Made by a program: the position numbers and the translations under genes
Part shown: positions 7,750 to 16,492 of the stretch, in pieces
How the letters are laid out: the number at the start of each line of letters is the position of its first letter
Position numbering within the stretch: the first letter of the stretch is position 1
The notes under the pieces: generated by a model
Seen by the model: the letters and a program-made list of their open reading frames with translations, nothing else
Told to the model about the DNA's origin: nothing
Database searches by the model: none
DNA from: UBA4782 sp034430215
GTDB lineage: Bacteria; Chloroflexota; Anaerolineae; Anaerolineales; Anaerolineaceae
Assembly (NCBI GenBank): GCA_034430215.1
Contig: DAOUFE010000036.1
Location: forward strand, 1-64,000
Direction: 5' to 3'
DNA: 64,000 bases

Positions 7750-9127
7750 TACAGTAATTCGCAATGGAGTATTGATATCAAGCTGGGGTCAAACCCAAGC
7801 GGATATCGGTATCACTGGAGAGAAAATCACCGCAATCGAACGAGGTTTGCATGGTGAACAAGAGATTGACGCATCGGATATGCTGGTCATTCCAGGCGCG
7901 ATCGATCCCCATGTACACTTACAGATGCCTGTTGGTCAAACTTCATCCAGTGATGATTGGTTTACCGGCACCCGGGCAGCAATATGCGGAGGTACAACTA
8001 CCGTGATCGATTTCGTTGAACCCGCAACCGGAGAAACCCTGCAGGCAGCTCTTGAGAAAAGAAAGAGCGAAGCCTTTTCACAGGTAGTTGCAGACTATGG
8101 CTTGCATATGACCATAACCAACAGCCAACCGGAAACCTTGAAGCAAATTCCAAGGATGATTGAAGAGGGTGTTACTTCATTTAAATGCTATCTTACCTAT
8201 GAAGGTTTCCGACTGTCAGATGAACAATTGATCCAGGTACTGGCTGCGACCAAACAGGTGGGGGGTCTTGTGATGGTGCATGCAGAAAACGATGCGGCGA
8301 TTGCCTATCTTCAACACGAACTTACTACTGCACAAAAATTCGCACCGCAATTTCACGCGATATCTCGCCCTGCGATCACAGAAATTGAAGCGGTAACTCG
8401 AGCCTTGTTGATGGCAGAAGTTACCAGAGCTCCCATGTATCTTGTCCATCTTTCCACTGCAGGTGCCACTCAGGTAGTACATGAATCCAGGAGAAGGCAA
8501 GTTAATTGCTTTGCAGAAACCTGTCCACAGTATTTACTATTGGATGATAGAGAATTATCCCGCCCAGGCTTTGAAGGCGCTAAATTTGTTTGCTCTCCCC
8601 CGCTGCGGACAGAAAACGATCAGGAAGCTCTTTGGGAAGGGTTGGCTAACCAGACGATCAGCACAGTAGGGACTGATCACTGCCCATTCTTCTTCTCTAC
8701 CCAAAAAGAATTGGGAAGAGATGATTTTACAAAAATCCCTGGAGGTGTTCCTGGGATTGAAAGCCGCCTGGCTTTATTGTATTCTTTTGGAGTGCTTGAA
8801 AATCGCATTTCATTGTCACGTTGGGTAGAGGTATGCTGCACAGCTCCCGCCCGGATTTTTGGGCTTTACCCTCAAAAAGGTGTATTGCAAGAAGGCTCTG
8901 ATGCCGATATTGTGATCTTTGATCCTCATCAAAAGAAACTATTGACACATTCTATCCTGCATGAAAATGTTGACTACACCCCTTATGAAGGAATGGAATT
9001 GACCGGATATCCGGTTTCTACCTTCCTAAGAGGAAAATTACAATTTCATCAAGGTACTTTCACAGGAAAAGCAGGCAGTGGGCGTTTCCTTAACTGCCAG
9101 AAAGGATGCTATGTATCTGGACATTGA
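7739..9127 (+). CDS. Hydantoinase / dihydropyrimidinase family amidohydrolase
   Basis: A 462-residue cyclic amidohydrolase that opens hydantoin, dihydropyrimidine or related cyclic ureide rings. Binuclear-metal ligands are visible: DPHVHL near residue 56-59, the carboxylated Lys in SFKCYLTYEGF near 147, MVHAEND near 180, LVHLSTAG near 237 and GTDHCPF near 313. It is translationally coupled to both neighbours: the start lies in the end of the AOR, and the ferredoxin begins inside its 3' end. This tight packing with tungstoenzymes implies that ring opening follows or precedes the AOR reaction. Allantoinase or a phenylhydantoinase are alternatives. Confidence 0.87.
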   Translation: MRFDTVIRNGVLISSWGQTQADIGITGEKITAIERGLHGEQEIDASDMLVIPGAIDPHVHLQMPVGQTSSSDDWFTGTRAAICGGTTTVIDFVEPATGETLQAALEKRKSEAFSQVVADYGLHMTITNSQPETLKQIPRMIEEGVTSFKCYLTYEGFRLSDEQLIQVLAATKQVGGLVMVHAENDAAIAYLQHELTTAQKFAPQFHAISRPAITEIEAVTRALLMAEVTRAPMYLVHLSTAGATQVVHESRRRQVNCFAETCPQYLLLDDRELSRPGFEGAKFVCSPPLRTENDQEALWEGLANQTISTVGTDHCPFFFSTQKELGRDDFTKIPGGVPGIESRLALLYSFGVLENRISLSRWVEVCCTAPARIFGLYPQKGVLQEGSDADIVIFDPHQKKLLTHSILHENVDYTPYEGMELTGYPVSTFLRGKLQFHQGTFTGKAGSGRFLNCQKGCYVSGH

Positions 9128-9635
9128 CCCACAGAAATGCACTGGTTGCCTGGCATGCGAGGTGTTTTGTTCTCTACATCATGAGGGGCTTGTCAACCCG
9201 CAATTATCCCGTATCCAGGTGTTGAATAATGAAGAACGCACTGTAATAATCCCTATCACCTGTGTTCCATGTGATAAAAAACCTTGCATCGCTGCCTGTC
9301 CTGAAGGTGCAATAGCCATGAATGACCAGGGAGCAGTGATTATCTCAGAATCTTTATGTACTGGCTGTGGAAAATGTGCCCGTGCATGCGAAATTGGAGC
9401 CATTCGTGTTCACCAACTAGAAGGTAGAGGGAAAAACGGACGTCTGGTATCACTTAAGTGCGATCAATGTGATGGTGATCCCTGGTGTGTTCATGCCTGT
9501 TCTTCTGGCGCAATTCGAAAAGTGGAAGACTTATCAGGCGGGCAGATCGTTTATGACAGATTAAAAGAAGCGAAAGAACTGCTGCAAAAAGAGATGGAGA
9601 AAGCAGGATTGGTGAAATCTCGGAGGGCACAATGA
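9111..9635 (+). CDS. Polyferredoxin, AOR-associated 4Fe-4S electron-transfer subunit
   Basis: A 174-residue HycB/AorA-like iron-sulfur protein with four cysteine groups: CTGCLACEVFC (residues 10-20), CVPCDKKPCIAACP, CTGCGKCARAC and CDQCDGDPWCVHAC, enough for four [4Fe-4S] clusters. AAAGGA sits 4 nt before ATG 9111; a longer frame from GTG 9078 has no ribosome site. The start lies 17 bp inside the hydantoinase gene, and its stop shares ATGA with the second AOR. It probably carries electrons from one or both AORs to a soluble ferredoxin or another acceptor. Confidence 0.87.
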   Translation: MYLDIDPQKCTGCLACEVFCSLHHEGLVNPQLSRIQVLNNEERTVIIPITCVPCDKKPCIAACPEGAIAMNDQGAVIISESLCTGCGKCARACEIGAIRVHQLEGRGKNGRLVSLKCDQCDGDPWCVHACSSGAIRKVEDLSGGQIVYDRLKEAKELLQKEMEKAGLVKSRRAQ

Positions 9636-11623
9636 ATCTATTTCCTTATAAAGGGTATGCCGGTCAGTATCTTCGTGTGAACCTCACCAGAGGTATGATC
9701 ACAAAACTTCCGCTTCCAATTGAATGGGTGGAAAACTATCTGGGTGGAAACGGAATGGGTATCCGAATTTTATGGGATGAAGTACCCCCAGAAGTAGATG
9801 CATTGAGCCCAGAAAACAAGTTGATTGTTGCCACAGGACCATTATGCGGTTCTCCAATGCCTAATTCAGGACGCCTGGAATTCATTTCTAAAAGCCCGTT
9901 AACAGGAATTTATGGCGATTCGAATGCAGGTGGTCACTTTGGTCCGGAACTAAAGTTTGCTGGTTATGACCTGATCGTATTGGAAGGAAAAGCTCCAGAA
10001 CCAGTAGTTTTGTGGATCAAAAATGATGAAGTCGAGCTCCGTCTTGCTGGAGATCTATGGGGTAAGGGTATTTTCGAAACTGAACACCGGTTGAAAGCAG
10101 AAGCTAAAGATCCTGAATTAAAAGTGGCTGCAATTGGACCTGCCGGTGAGAACCTGGTACGTTTTGCCAGCATTCAGGTCACCTATCGTCGCAGTGCTGC
10201 CCGCTCTGGTATGGGTGCTGTAATGGGCTCAAAGAACTTAAAAGCAATTGCGTTGAGAGGTACAAAACCGATTACTGCAGCTCAACCAGATAAATTGCTG
10301 AATTTTTCGCTCGATCTCCATCAAGAAATCCGGAACAATGAGTTCTTCCCGGGAACCCATCGCTTTGGCACTTCTGGCCTTGTTGCTTTAATGCATCCTA
10401 TGGGCAGGTTTCCTACAAAGAACTTTCAGCTTGGAAGTTTTGACGGTTTTGAAGAGATTAGTGGAGAAATTCTTCACGAAAAGTACTTTAATCGAGATGC
10501 GTCCTGTTTTAGCTGCCCTGTTGGTTGCGATAAAGTTTACCAGATTGACGCAGGTGAATTTAAAGGTGTACTTGATTCCAGTGTTGAGTATGAAACCTTG
10601 AACTCTTTGGGAGCACGAATATGCAATCACAACCTCGCAGCCGTTCTAAAGGGGAACGAGATATGTGATGATATGGGAATGGATACCATTTCTGCTGGAG
10701 CAGCCATTTCATTTGTTTTTGAATTAGCAGAAAAAGGAATTCTCCTGCCAAATAAATGGGATGGTCTTGATTTAACTTGGGGAAATTATCATACCATGGT
10801 GAAATTGCTCACTCGTATGGCACTTCGTCAGGGAGCCCTGGCGGATATGCTGGCTGAAGGTGCTTCCCATGCCGCGAAAAAATTGGGGGGTGATGCCGTG
10901 AAATTTGCCATGCATGTAAAAGGGCAGGATATCTCCGCCCAGGATGGTCGTGCGCAACAGTCGATGGGGTTAGCACATGTCACCTCCAACCGCGGTGCTG
11001 ATCATCTCAAAGCTTTCCCTGTCATTGATGAAACAGGATATCCTTCGGAAGCTATTCGCAGGTATGGTCAGCAGTATATGCCGGAGCTTGTCGACCCTTT
11101 GGCGACCAGATATAAAGCCATGCTGGTCAAAGATGGCGAAGACTACGGTGCAGTGATCGATTCTGTTGGCACATGTAAATCTGGAGGTACATTTGTTTTA
11201 GCAGAAATATACTGGCAGGAAACTGCCAGGGCAATTTCGTATGCTACAGGCATGGATATGGATGAGAGTCGTTTAAAAGTAATTGGTGAACGCATATATA
11301 CCTTGCAGCGAGCATATAATGCAATGCACGGGATCAATAAGAACGACGACGTTCTTCCCTGGAGGTTCACGAAAAAACCTTCAACATCCGGACATGCTAA
11401 TGGAAGTGTCTGTCATATTGAAATTACCCTGCCCGATTACTACCATTTGCGTGAATGGGATGCTGAAACAGGACTTCCAACTCAGAGATCAATGGAAAGG
11501 TTGGGGTTGCAATCTGAATTCGAGCTGCTGCAGGAACAGATCAAAGAGGGAAGAGCTGCAGAAATCAGAGATTCATTACCCTGGGCAGCACCATTTACCG
11601 AAGAGGTAGACACAGAATTCTAA
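9632..11623 (+). CDS. Aldehyde:ferredoxin oxidoreductase family tungstoenzyme (second copy)
   Basis: A 663-residue AOR-family protein, longer than the first copy and clearly divergent from it. The same landmarks are present: YLGGNGMGIRIL and ATGPLCGSPMPNSGRL near the N-terminus, SNAGGHFGPELKFAGYDLIV, cluster cysteines CFSCPVGC near residue 290 and a fourth Cys in SVGTCKSGG near 512. ATGA overlap with the ferredoxin gene and zero spacing to the MoaD gene show one transcript. Two paralogous AORs in one operon could act on successive substrates or form a heteromer; which is unknown. Confidence 0.88.
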   Translation: MNLFPYKGYAGQYLRVNLTRGMITKLPLPIEWVENYLGGNGMGIRILWDEVPPEVDALSPENKLIVATGPLCGSPMPNSGRLEFISKSPLTGIYGDSNAGGHFGPELKFAGYDLIVLEGKAPEPVVLWIKNDEVELRLAGDLWGKGIFETEHRLKAEAKDPELKVAAIGPAGENLVRFASIQVTYRRSAARSGMGAVMGSKNLKAIALRGTKPITAAQPDKLLNFSLDLHQEIRNNEFFPGTHRFGTSGLVALMHPMGRFPTKNFQLGSFDGFEEISGEILHEKYFNRDASCFSCPVGCDKVYQIDAGEFKGVLDSSVEYETLNSLGARICNHNLAAVLKGNEICDDMGMDTISAGAAISFVFELAEKGILLPNKWDGLDLTWGNYHTMVKLLTRMALRQGALADMLAEGASHAAKKLGGDAVKFAMHVKGQDISAQDGRAQQSMGLAHVTSNRGADHLKAFPVIDETGYPSEAIRRYGQQYMPELVDPLATRYKAMLVKDGEDYGAVIDSVGTCKSGGTFVLAEIYWQETARAISYATGMDMDESRLKVIGERIYTLQRAYNAMHGINKNDDVLPWRFTKKPSTSGHANGSVCHIEITLPDYYHLREWDAETGLPTQRSMERLGLQSEFELLQEQIKEGRAAEIRDSLPWAAPFTEEVDTEF

Positions 11624-11902
11624 ATGAAAGTGACTTTACGATACTTCAATATTCTGATGCACTATACCAATTGCAGAATCGAAACAATGGATCTCGATGG
11701 ACCTCTATCGCTAGAACAACTGGTGATCAATCTTGCACAACGTTATCCCCCTGGTTTCTCCCAGATAGCCCTGCACGAAGGAAAACTGGCTCCTCACTTC
11801 AGAATATTTCTCAATGGCAAACCTGTGAGTATCAAAGAAGCTGAAGTCCAGATACAGGATGGAGATGAGATCATGATGTTTCCTGCAGTTGCTGGTGGAT
11901 AG
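11624..11902 (+). CDS. MoaD/ThiS-family sulfur carrier protein
   Basis: A 92-residue ubiquitin-fold protein ending in AVAGG, the C-terminal diglycine that is adenylated and thiocarboxylated by a MoeB-type enzyme. MoaD-like proteins supply the dithiolene sulfur of the pterin cofactor, and copies encoded beside AOR genes are thought to serve the tungsten cofactor. The ATG directly follows the AOR stop codon. A ThiF/MoeB-rhodanese enzyme that could activate it is encoded at 61407-62558. Confidence 0.85.
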   Translation: MKVTLRYFNILMHYTNCRIETMDLDGPLSLEQLVINLAQRYPPGFSQIALHEGKLAPHFRIFLNGKPVSIKEAEVQIQDGDEIMMFPAVAGG

Positions 11903-11932
11903 CCTGGCATAGATCCTGCAACCATTGGCGTT

Positions 11933-14695
11933 ATGACACGCAACTGGTACAAAATAACCTTTCTTTTCCTGTTCGTCTCCCTGTTGTTCGCATCTTGTTC
12001 CGTCCTTGAAGGCGGGTTGCCCTCAAACCATCAAGGCACCCCCGTCCCCTACAATCCTGCCTGGGATGCTGCTGTAACTTCAGCATTTCAACAAGGCGTA
12101 CAGGGCAGAGAAGATGCAATCGCATTCATGCTCTTTGATGTAAATATTGACCGCATGACATTCAGCGAAGATGGCACTCTCGCTTTATTGTGGTTAAGTC
12201 TTGCTGACCGTGATACTGGCGAATTGATCCCCGCTGAAGCAGGTCTGGCTATTGCTGAACGAACACAAGGAGATGGCACTCATCCCGAAGATTGGAAGGT
12301 CACCCTGCAGGCTGATCGTTCCTGGAACAAGACCCTGAAAAATGTGCCAGATGAAGTTCTGCTTCCTGACCTGAAAGACCGCTATGTCTCGAAAGAACAA
12401 TCCCAGCAAAAAGGAAAAGTTTATACAGGGTACAAATTACCCTATCCTTCAGGATTAAAAATGAAACTTACAGGCAGTATTGGGCATGTTTTCACCTACA
12501 AGACCTGCCCGGATAGCTGCCTGTATGCGTTTGATTTTGCCAATGGTACGAATTTCCCGGTGCTGGCAGCAAAAGGCGGAAAAGTAAAATATGCAGTCTG
12601 GCGCTATCCCGATAATTATCACGAGAGCGCTAATTATATTGTTCTTGAAGATACCTCCACCACCCCAACCACATACCAGGTGTATTATCATCTTGCCTAC
12701 GATAGCATTCCTGCAGAATTCCGTGTTAAAGGCGCCTCGGTAGCACAAGGTGAATTGATTGGATATGCAGATAACACCGGACCCAGTTCTGGATCGCATC
12801 TTCATTTTATGGTACACACCAATGCATACTCATATTGGGGTACTTCGGTGGATATCGTCTTTGACGAGGTGACAGTAAATGGAGGTCGTCCCCGTACTTG
12901 CCTGGAAGCTGCCAATTATCCAGGGTACGGCTCACAATGTGCCACAGGAAATATCTATTATTCACAGAATAATGGCGATAAAGCTGCACCTTCGGGGGGT
13001 ATTACCTCCCCGGCAGTTAATGCTGTGATCAACACACAGATGCTTACGGTTGAAGGCTTTGGCAAAGATGATACAGGGGTTGCCTCAATGCAGCTTTATA
13101 TTTCCACAGATGGCAACTGGCGGGCTGTTGGAAGCCAACAAACGAAAACCCCCTTCAGCACTCAATTGGATTTGTGCAAAGAAAACGTGCCACTTGGTCC
13201 TTTCATGATTGGTTTACAGGTGGTAGACTACGCGAATAAAACTGCGTCGAAATTACAGGGTACTCGGCTGCTCGAAATGGCGTATGACTGTACCCCTCCC
13301 ACTCCCACCCCAACGATCACACCGACACCTGTTGTGTGTTACCCCGATGATAATCAGGTGGCAATCTATCCAGAAGCGAATTTTAGCGGCAACTGTATGA
13401 CCCTCGATAAGGGTGAATATGCCGCTCTGGAAGGGATCAACCCTCTCGGAAATAATAAAGTTGAATCAATCAAAGTGGGTGCCAACCTTATGGTGCTGGC
13501 TTATGATACTCTCGGCTTTGGGGGGAATCGATTGGTATTGCTGGATTCTGCCACAGACCTGACTTCACAGACGGGTACAAAAGAATGGCTGAAATCATTC
13601 AAGGTTATTGACAGAATCGATCCTCCCCATGAACCGCAACTCATTTCCCCAACCGAAACTCTCGGTCACTCTTTAACTGCTGAGGATAATGTCAGACTCT
13701 CATGGATTGAAACCGTAGGCGCAGATGAATATTCTGCTCAGTTGCAGGGACCAAATGGCTTTGCAAAGATCATGGATTGGCAAACAGGGCTTACCTGGGA
13801 GGTTGGTACTCTCCCCTCAGGGGAGTATCGCTGGACACTCACTGCTCGTAACCTGGCAGGAGTAAGTCAGAAAAGTATTAATTTTAATGTTTATCAGGCA
13901 ATCCATTTGCCAGTCACCAAAATGGATGCTCTACCCGCAATCTCGCAATCAACAGCGATAAAGCTGACCTGGAAAGCAGAAAAAGGCAGTGAGAATATTC
14001 TAAATTTTGAGATGGAATATTCTCGTGATGGAGCGGATTGGGTAAGCTGGGAGAATGCCATTCCGGTGGGAGAACAACAGCTCTGGTTTGTTGGTGAATT
14101 TGGACACAGTTATGCTTTCAGGATGCGTGCTGTTGACACAGGTGGAAATAAAGAACCTTTCTCTGATACTGCACAGGCATTCGTGCAAATTGCCAGCGAC
14201 TGCACAACCGACCAATATGAGAGCCCCGACCCGGGTGATGATGACCTCCAGGGAGCTACACCTCTCGAAATTGGGCAGGCGCAGCAACATAACCTGTGTG
14301 GCTATTCGGATTATGATTGGTATGTATTCCCTGCCAGTGCGGGTGGAACATACAAAATTTCCACCAAACCACTGGATGGGTATGCGGCTGCTGCTTTTCA
14401 ACTCTATGACCCGGTGGGAGACGTGATTCTTGGCGAAGCTTCTCCAGAAACATACGATAGTGAAGCCAGTTTACAATGGAAAGCCGAAAACGATGGATTA
14501 TACATACTCCGGGTACGCCCAATGGATACAAAACTGGCTGGAAGTAATGTTAATTATGAGATCAAAGTAGATAAAGTATTACAGATCAAACCTGCCAATC
14601 TTACCTGTACCGCATTGTTATTACCTGCTCTCTGGTTCGTGGTGAAACTGTTCACGAAAGCTCGCAATCGAATTCGTGAACAAATGGATGAATGA
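11933..14695 (+). CDS. Modular lipoprotein with M23 peptidase domain
   Basis: A 920-residue surface protein. The N-terminus is a lipoprotein signal ending FASCS. Residues about 180-300 are an M23/LytM zinc peptidase domain with SGSHLHFMVH near residue 285; the upstream His/Asp ligand is probably in the segment around YAFDFANG. A Pro-Thr linker near 455-465 leads to a segment with a beta/gamma-crystallin-like repeat pattern (470-555), then Fn3-like regions, and a pre-peptidase C-terminal-like domain (about 785-885). A C-terminal hydrophobic helix (LLLPALWFVVKLF) follows. It probably acts in envelope or peptidoglycan remodelling. It lies 30 bp after the MoaD gene but is functionally unlike that operon. 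Confidence 0.75.
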   Translation: MTRNWYKITFLFLFVSLLFASCSVLEGGLPSNHQGTPVPYNPAWDAAVTSAFQQGVQGREDAIAFMLFDVNIDRMTFSEDGTLALLWLSLADRDTGELIPAEAGLAIAERTQGDGTHPEDWKVTLQADRSWNKTLKNVPDEVLLPDLKDRYVSKEQSQQKGKVYTGYKLPYPSGLKMKLTGSIGHVFTYKTCPDSCLYAFDFANGTNFPVLAAKGGKVKYAVWRYPDNYHESANYIVLEDTSTTPTTYQVYYHLAYDSIPAEFRVKGASVAQGELIGYADNTGPSSGSHLHFMVHTNAYSYWGTSVDIVFDEVTVNGGRPRTCLEAANYPGYGSQCATGNIYYSQNNGDKAAPSGGITSPAVNAVINTQMLTVEGFGKDDTGVASMQLYISTDGNWRAVGSQQTKTPFSTQLDLCKENVPLGPFMIGLQVVDYANKTASKLQGTRLLEMAYDCTPPTPTPTITPTPVVCYPDDNQVAIYPEANFSGNCMTLDKGEYAALEGINPLGNNKVESIKVGANLMVLAYDTLGFGGNRLVLLDSATDLTSQTGTKEWLKSFKVIDRIDPPHEPQLISPTETLGHSLTAEDNVRLSWIETVGADEYSAQLQGPNGFAKIMDWQTGLTWEVGTLPSGEYRWTLTARNLAGVSQKSINFNVYQAIHLPVTKMDALPAISQSTAIKLTWKAEKGSENILNFEMEYSRDGADWVSWENAIPVGEQQLWFVGEFGHSYAFRMRAVDTGGNKEPFSDTAQAFVQIASDCTTDQYESPDPGDDDLQGATPLEIGQAQQHNLCGYSDYDWYVFPASAGGTYKISTKPLDGYAAAAFQLYDPVGDVILGEASPETYDSEASLQWKAENDGLYILRVRPMDTKLAGSNVNYEIKVDKVLQIKPANLTCTALLLPALWFVVKLFTKARNRIREQMDE

Positions 14696-14735
14696 TCTCT
14701 CTTTATTAGAATATATATGGAATGAGCACCTGTGT

Positions 14736-14741
14736 TACAAT
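14736..14741 (+). promoter_or_regulatory. -10 box of the EamA transporter gene
   Basis: TACAAT lies 8 nt before ATG 14750. No clear -35 box was found. It supports the internal ATG as start and a leaderless transcript. Confidence 0.4.
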
Positions 14742-14749
14742 TCCGTCTC

Positions 14750-15640
14750 ATGAATTGGCGCAGGTCTCTTCCTTATCTGGCTTTGGTTGCAGGGGTTCTC
14801 GCATTATCTCTTTCATCCCTGTTCATCCGTTTGGCAGATGCTTCGCCTCTGGTCACATCATTTTACCGGATGGCTATTGCATCTCTTGTTTTTCTTCCTT
14901 TTGGTATCAGGTCACTTATCAAGCAGAAAGGAATAAAGAACGTTCATTTTTTATTTCCGATTGCTGCAGGTACTTTTTCCGCATTTGACCATGGACTTTG
15001 GGGATTTGCCATCATGAATACCCGGGTGGCCAACGCCACTCTCTTGAACAACATAGCCCCCCTCTGGGTAGCTTTGATTGCCTGGTTGGTATGGAAGGAA
15101 AAACCCCGCTCGCGCTTCTGGGTTGGACTATTACTTACCTTACTGGGTGCAACTGTGGTTTTGGGGTATGACATACTGGTCCATCCATCTTTGAGCTTTG
15201 GCGACTTGCTTGGGGTATCATCCAGTTTCTTTTACGCCGGGTATTATCTAACCACCCAAAAAGGACGAAATCACCTGCCAACAATCACCTATGTTTGGCT
15301 GGTTACCACAGCAACTGCAGTAGTTTTACTGATTGCTTGCCTGATCTCAAACCAACCCTTGACCGGATATTCGCTCAATACGTATCTAACATTCCTGGCA
15401 GCAGGGCTGATATCACAGGTGAGTGGATATTATGCCATTGTCTATGCCCTGGGTCATCTGCCAGCTTCAGTGGTCTCTCCTTCCATGATCGCCCAACCAG
15501 TGCTCACCGCATTCCTTGCTATCCCTGTTCTTGGTGAAGCGCTAATGCCTGGTCAATGGTTGGGAGGTATCGCTGTTCTTCTTGGGATCTACCTGGTGAA
15601 TATTTCTTCGCCCGAACCTCAACATGCAAATACAAGATAA
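14750..15640 (+). CDS. EamA/DMT-superfamily transporter
   Basis: A 296-residue membrane protein of about ten hydrophobic helices in two EamA repeats (first about 8-140, second about 150-290), typical of drug/metabolite exporters. The second repeat contains SPSMIAQPVLTAFLAIPVLGEAL, a conserved pattern of this family. The frame extends upstream to GTG 14732, but ATG 14750 is placed 8 nt after a TACAAT box and starts with the usual MNWRRSLPYLAL. The substrate is unknown. It ends 3 bp from the convergent acyltransferase gene. Confidence 0.8.
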   Translation: MNWRRSLPYLALVAGVLALSLSSLFIRLADASPLVTSFYRMAIASLVFLPFGIRSLIKQKGIKNVHFLFPIAAGTFSAFDHGLWGFAIMNTRVANATLLNNIAPLWVALIAWLVWKEKPRSRFWVGLLLTLLGATVVLGYDILVHPSLSFGDLLGVSSSFFYAGYYLTTQKGRNHLPTITYVWLVTTATAVVLLIACLISNQPLTGYSLNTYLTFLAAGLISQVSGYYAIVYALGHLPASVVSPSMIAQPVLTAFLAIPVLGEALMPGQWLGGIAVLLGIYLVNISSPEPQHANTR

Positions 15641-15642
15641 GG

Positions 15643-16332
15643 TTAAACACCTTTTTCTAATTGTGTGTAAAGCTTTTTCACTTCCCGTTCCAATAACATT
15701 TCTGCCCGGGCAATATCCATTTTTGGATATTCATGGAAAGTAAAGGTGAATGGTTCACCCAATAAAATTGTTTTCTTACCTGCGTGAACTGCTGCGGGAA
15801 TAACCAGCAGTGTTTTTCCCGTCTCTTGCTGGTAAAGATGGCACAACCATGTAAATCCTGCTGCAAATGGTTTGATACCTGTTTTTGGATCTGCAGCCAA
15901 AAACGGCTCTTCAGGAAAAACTAAAATACTTTTACCATCCAGCAACAATTCCATACTGGTCTTGAAAGCTTTTTGAATTGAAATACTCTGCTTATCAACG
16001 GCTACCGCACCCAGGCCATTGATCAACATCGTTGCGATACGCCCAACCACCTGTGCCACCCAGTTACCAAACCAGCCTTTTAATTTCCAAACCGGTTGGA
16101 TGAAATCTTTATATATATAATCTGGGGCCCGCATTTTGTCGGTCATATCGGAAATCGACCAGGGATGAAGCTGAAATGGCATGGAAAGCATCATCGCGAT
16201 GGGGCCAACTTCTCCCACATGGTTCGAAACAATGATCATAGGAGAATTCCTGGGTAGATGTTCTGTGCCCTTAACCCTGAAACGAAACGGATATCCTATG
16301 ATCTTTATTGCATGGTAAAAAGTGCTGTTCAT
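15643..16332 (-). CDS. PlsC-like acyltransferase with altered catalytic motif
   Basis: A 229-residue protein of the lysophospholipid acyltransferase fold. The first block reads IIVSNHVGEVGPIAM: the NH of the NHx4D motif is kept, but the Asp position is Gly. The third block reads VFPEEPF instead of FPEG. Substitution of the motif Asp usually abolishes acyl transfer, so this may be inactive, use another residue or have another substrate. GGGAG stands 8 nt before the ATG. No sign of frameshift or truncation. Confidence 0.6.
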   Translation of the reverse strand: MNSTFYHAIKIIGYPFRFRVKGTEHLPRNSPMIIVSNHVGEVGPIAMMLSMPFQLHPWSISDMTDKMRAPDYIYKDFIQPVWKLKGWFGNWVAQVVGRIATMLINGLGAVAVDKQSISIQKAFKTSMELLLDGKSILVFPEEPFLAADPKTGIKPFAAGFTWLCHLYQQETGKTLLVIPAAVHAGKKTILLGEPFTFTFHEYPKMDIARAEMLLEREVKKLYTQLEKGV

Positions 16333-16454
16333 CGTTGAAACTCCCAGAAATATTTTTTAATAAGGAGTACAAAGTAGAACCCTGGTTGCGATGTTCCGAT
16401 ACGTATCAATATCCTTAACAAATCTTTCATAATATAATACGTCATCATCAGTAT

Positions 16455-16484
16455 TTGACAACTTAAAAATCTGTATCGCTATAG
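16455..16484 (+). promoter_or_regulatory. Promoter of the first Ser/Thr kinase gene
   Basis: TTGACA (16455-16460), 18-bp spacer, CTATAG (16479-16484), 8 nt before ATG 16493. An AGGGGA overlapping this region could serve as ribosome site if transcription starts further upstream. Confidence 0.45.
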
Positions 16485-16492
16485 GGGATGTC

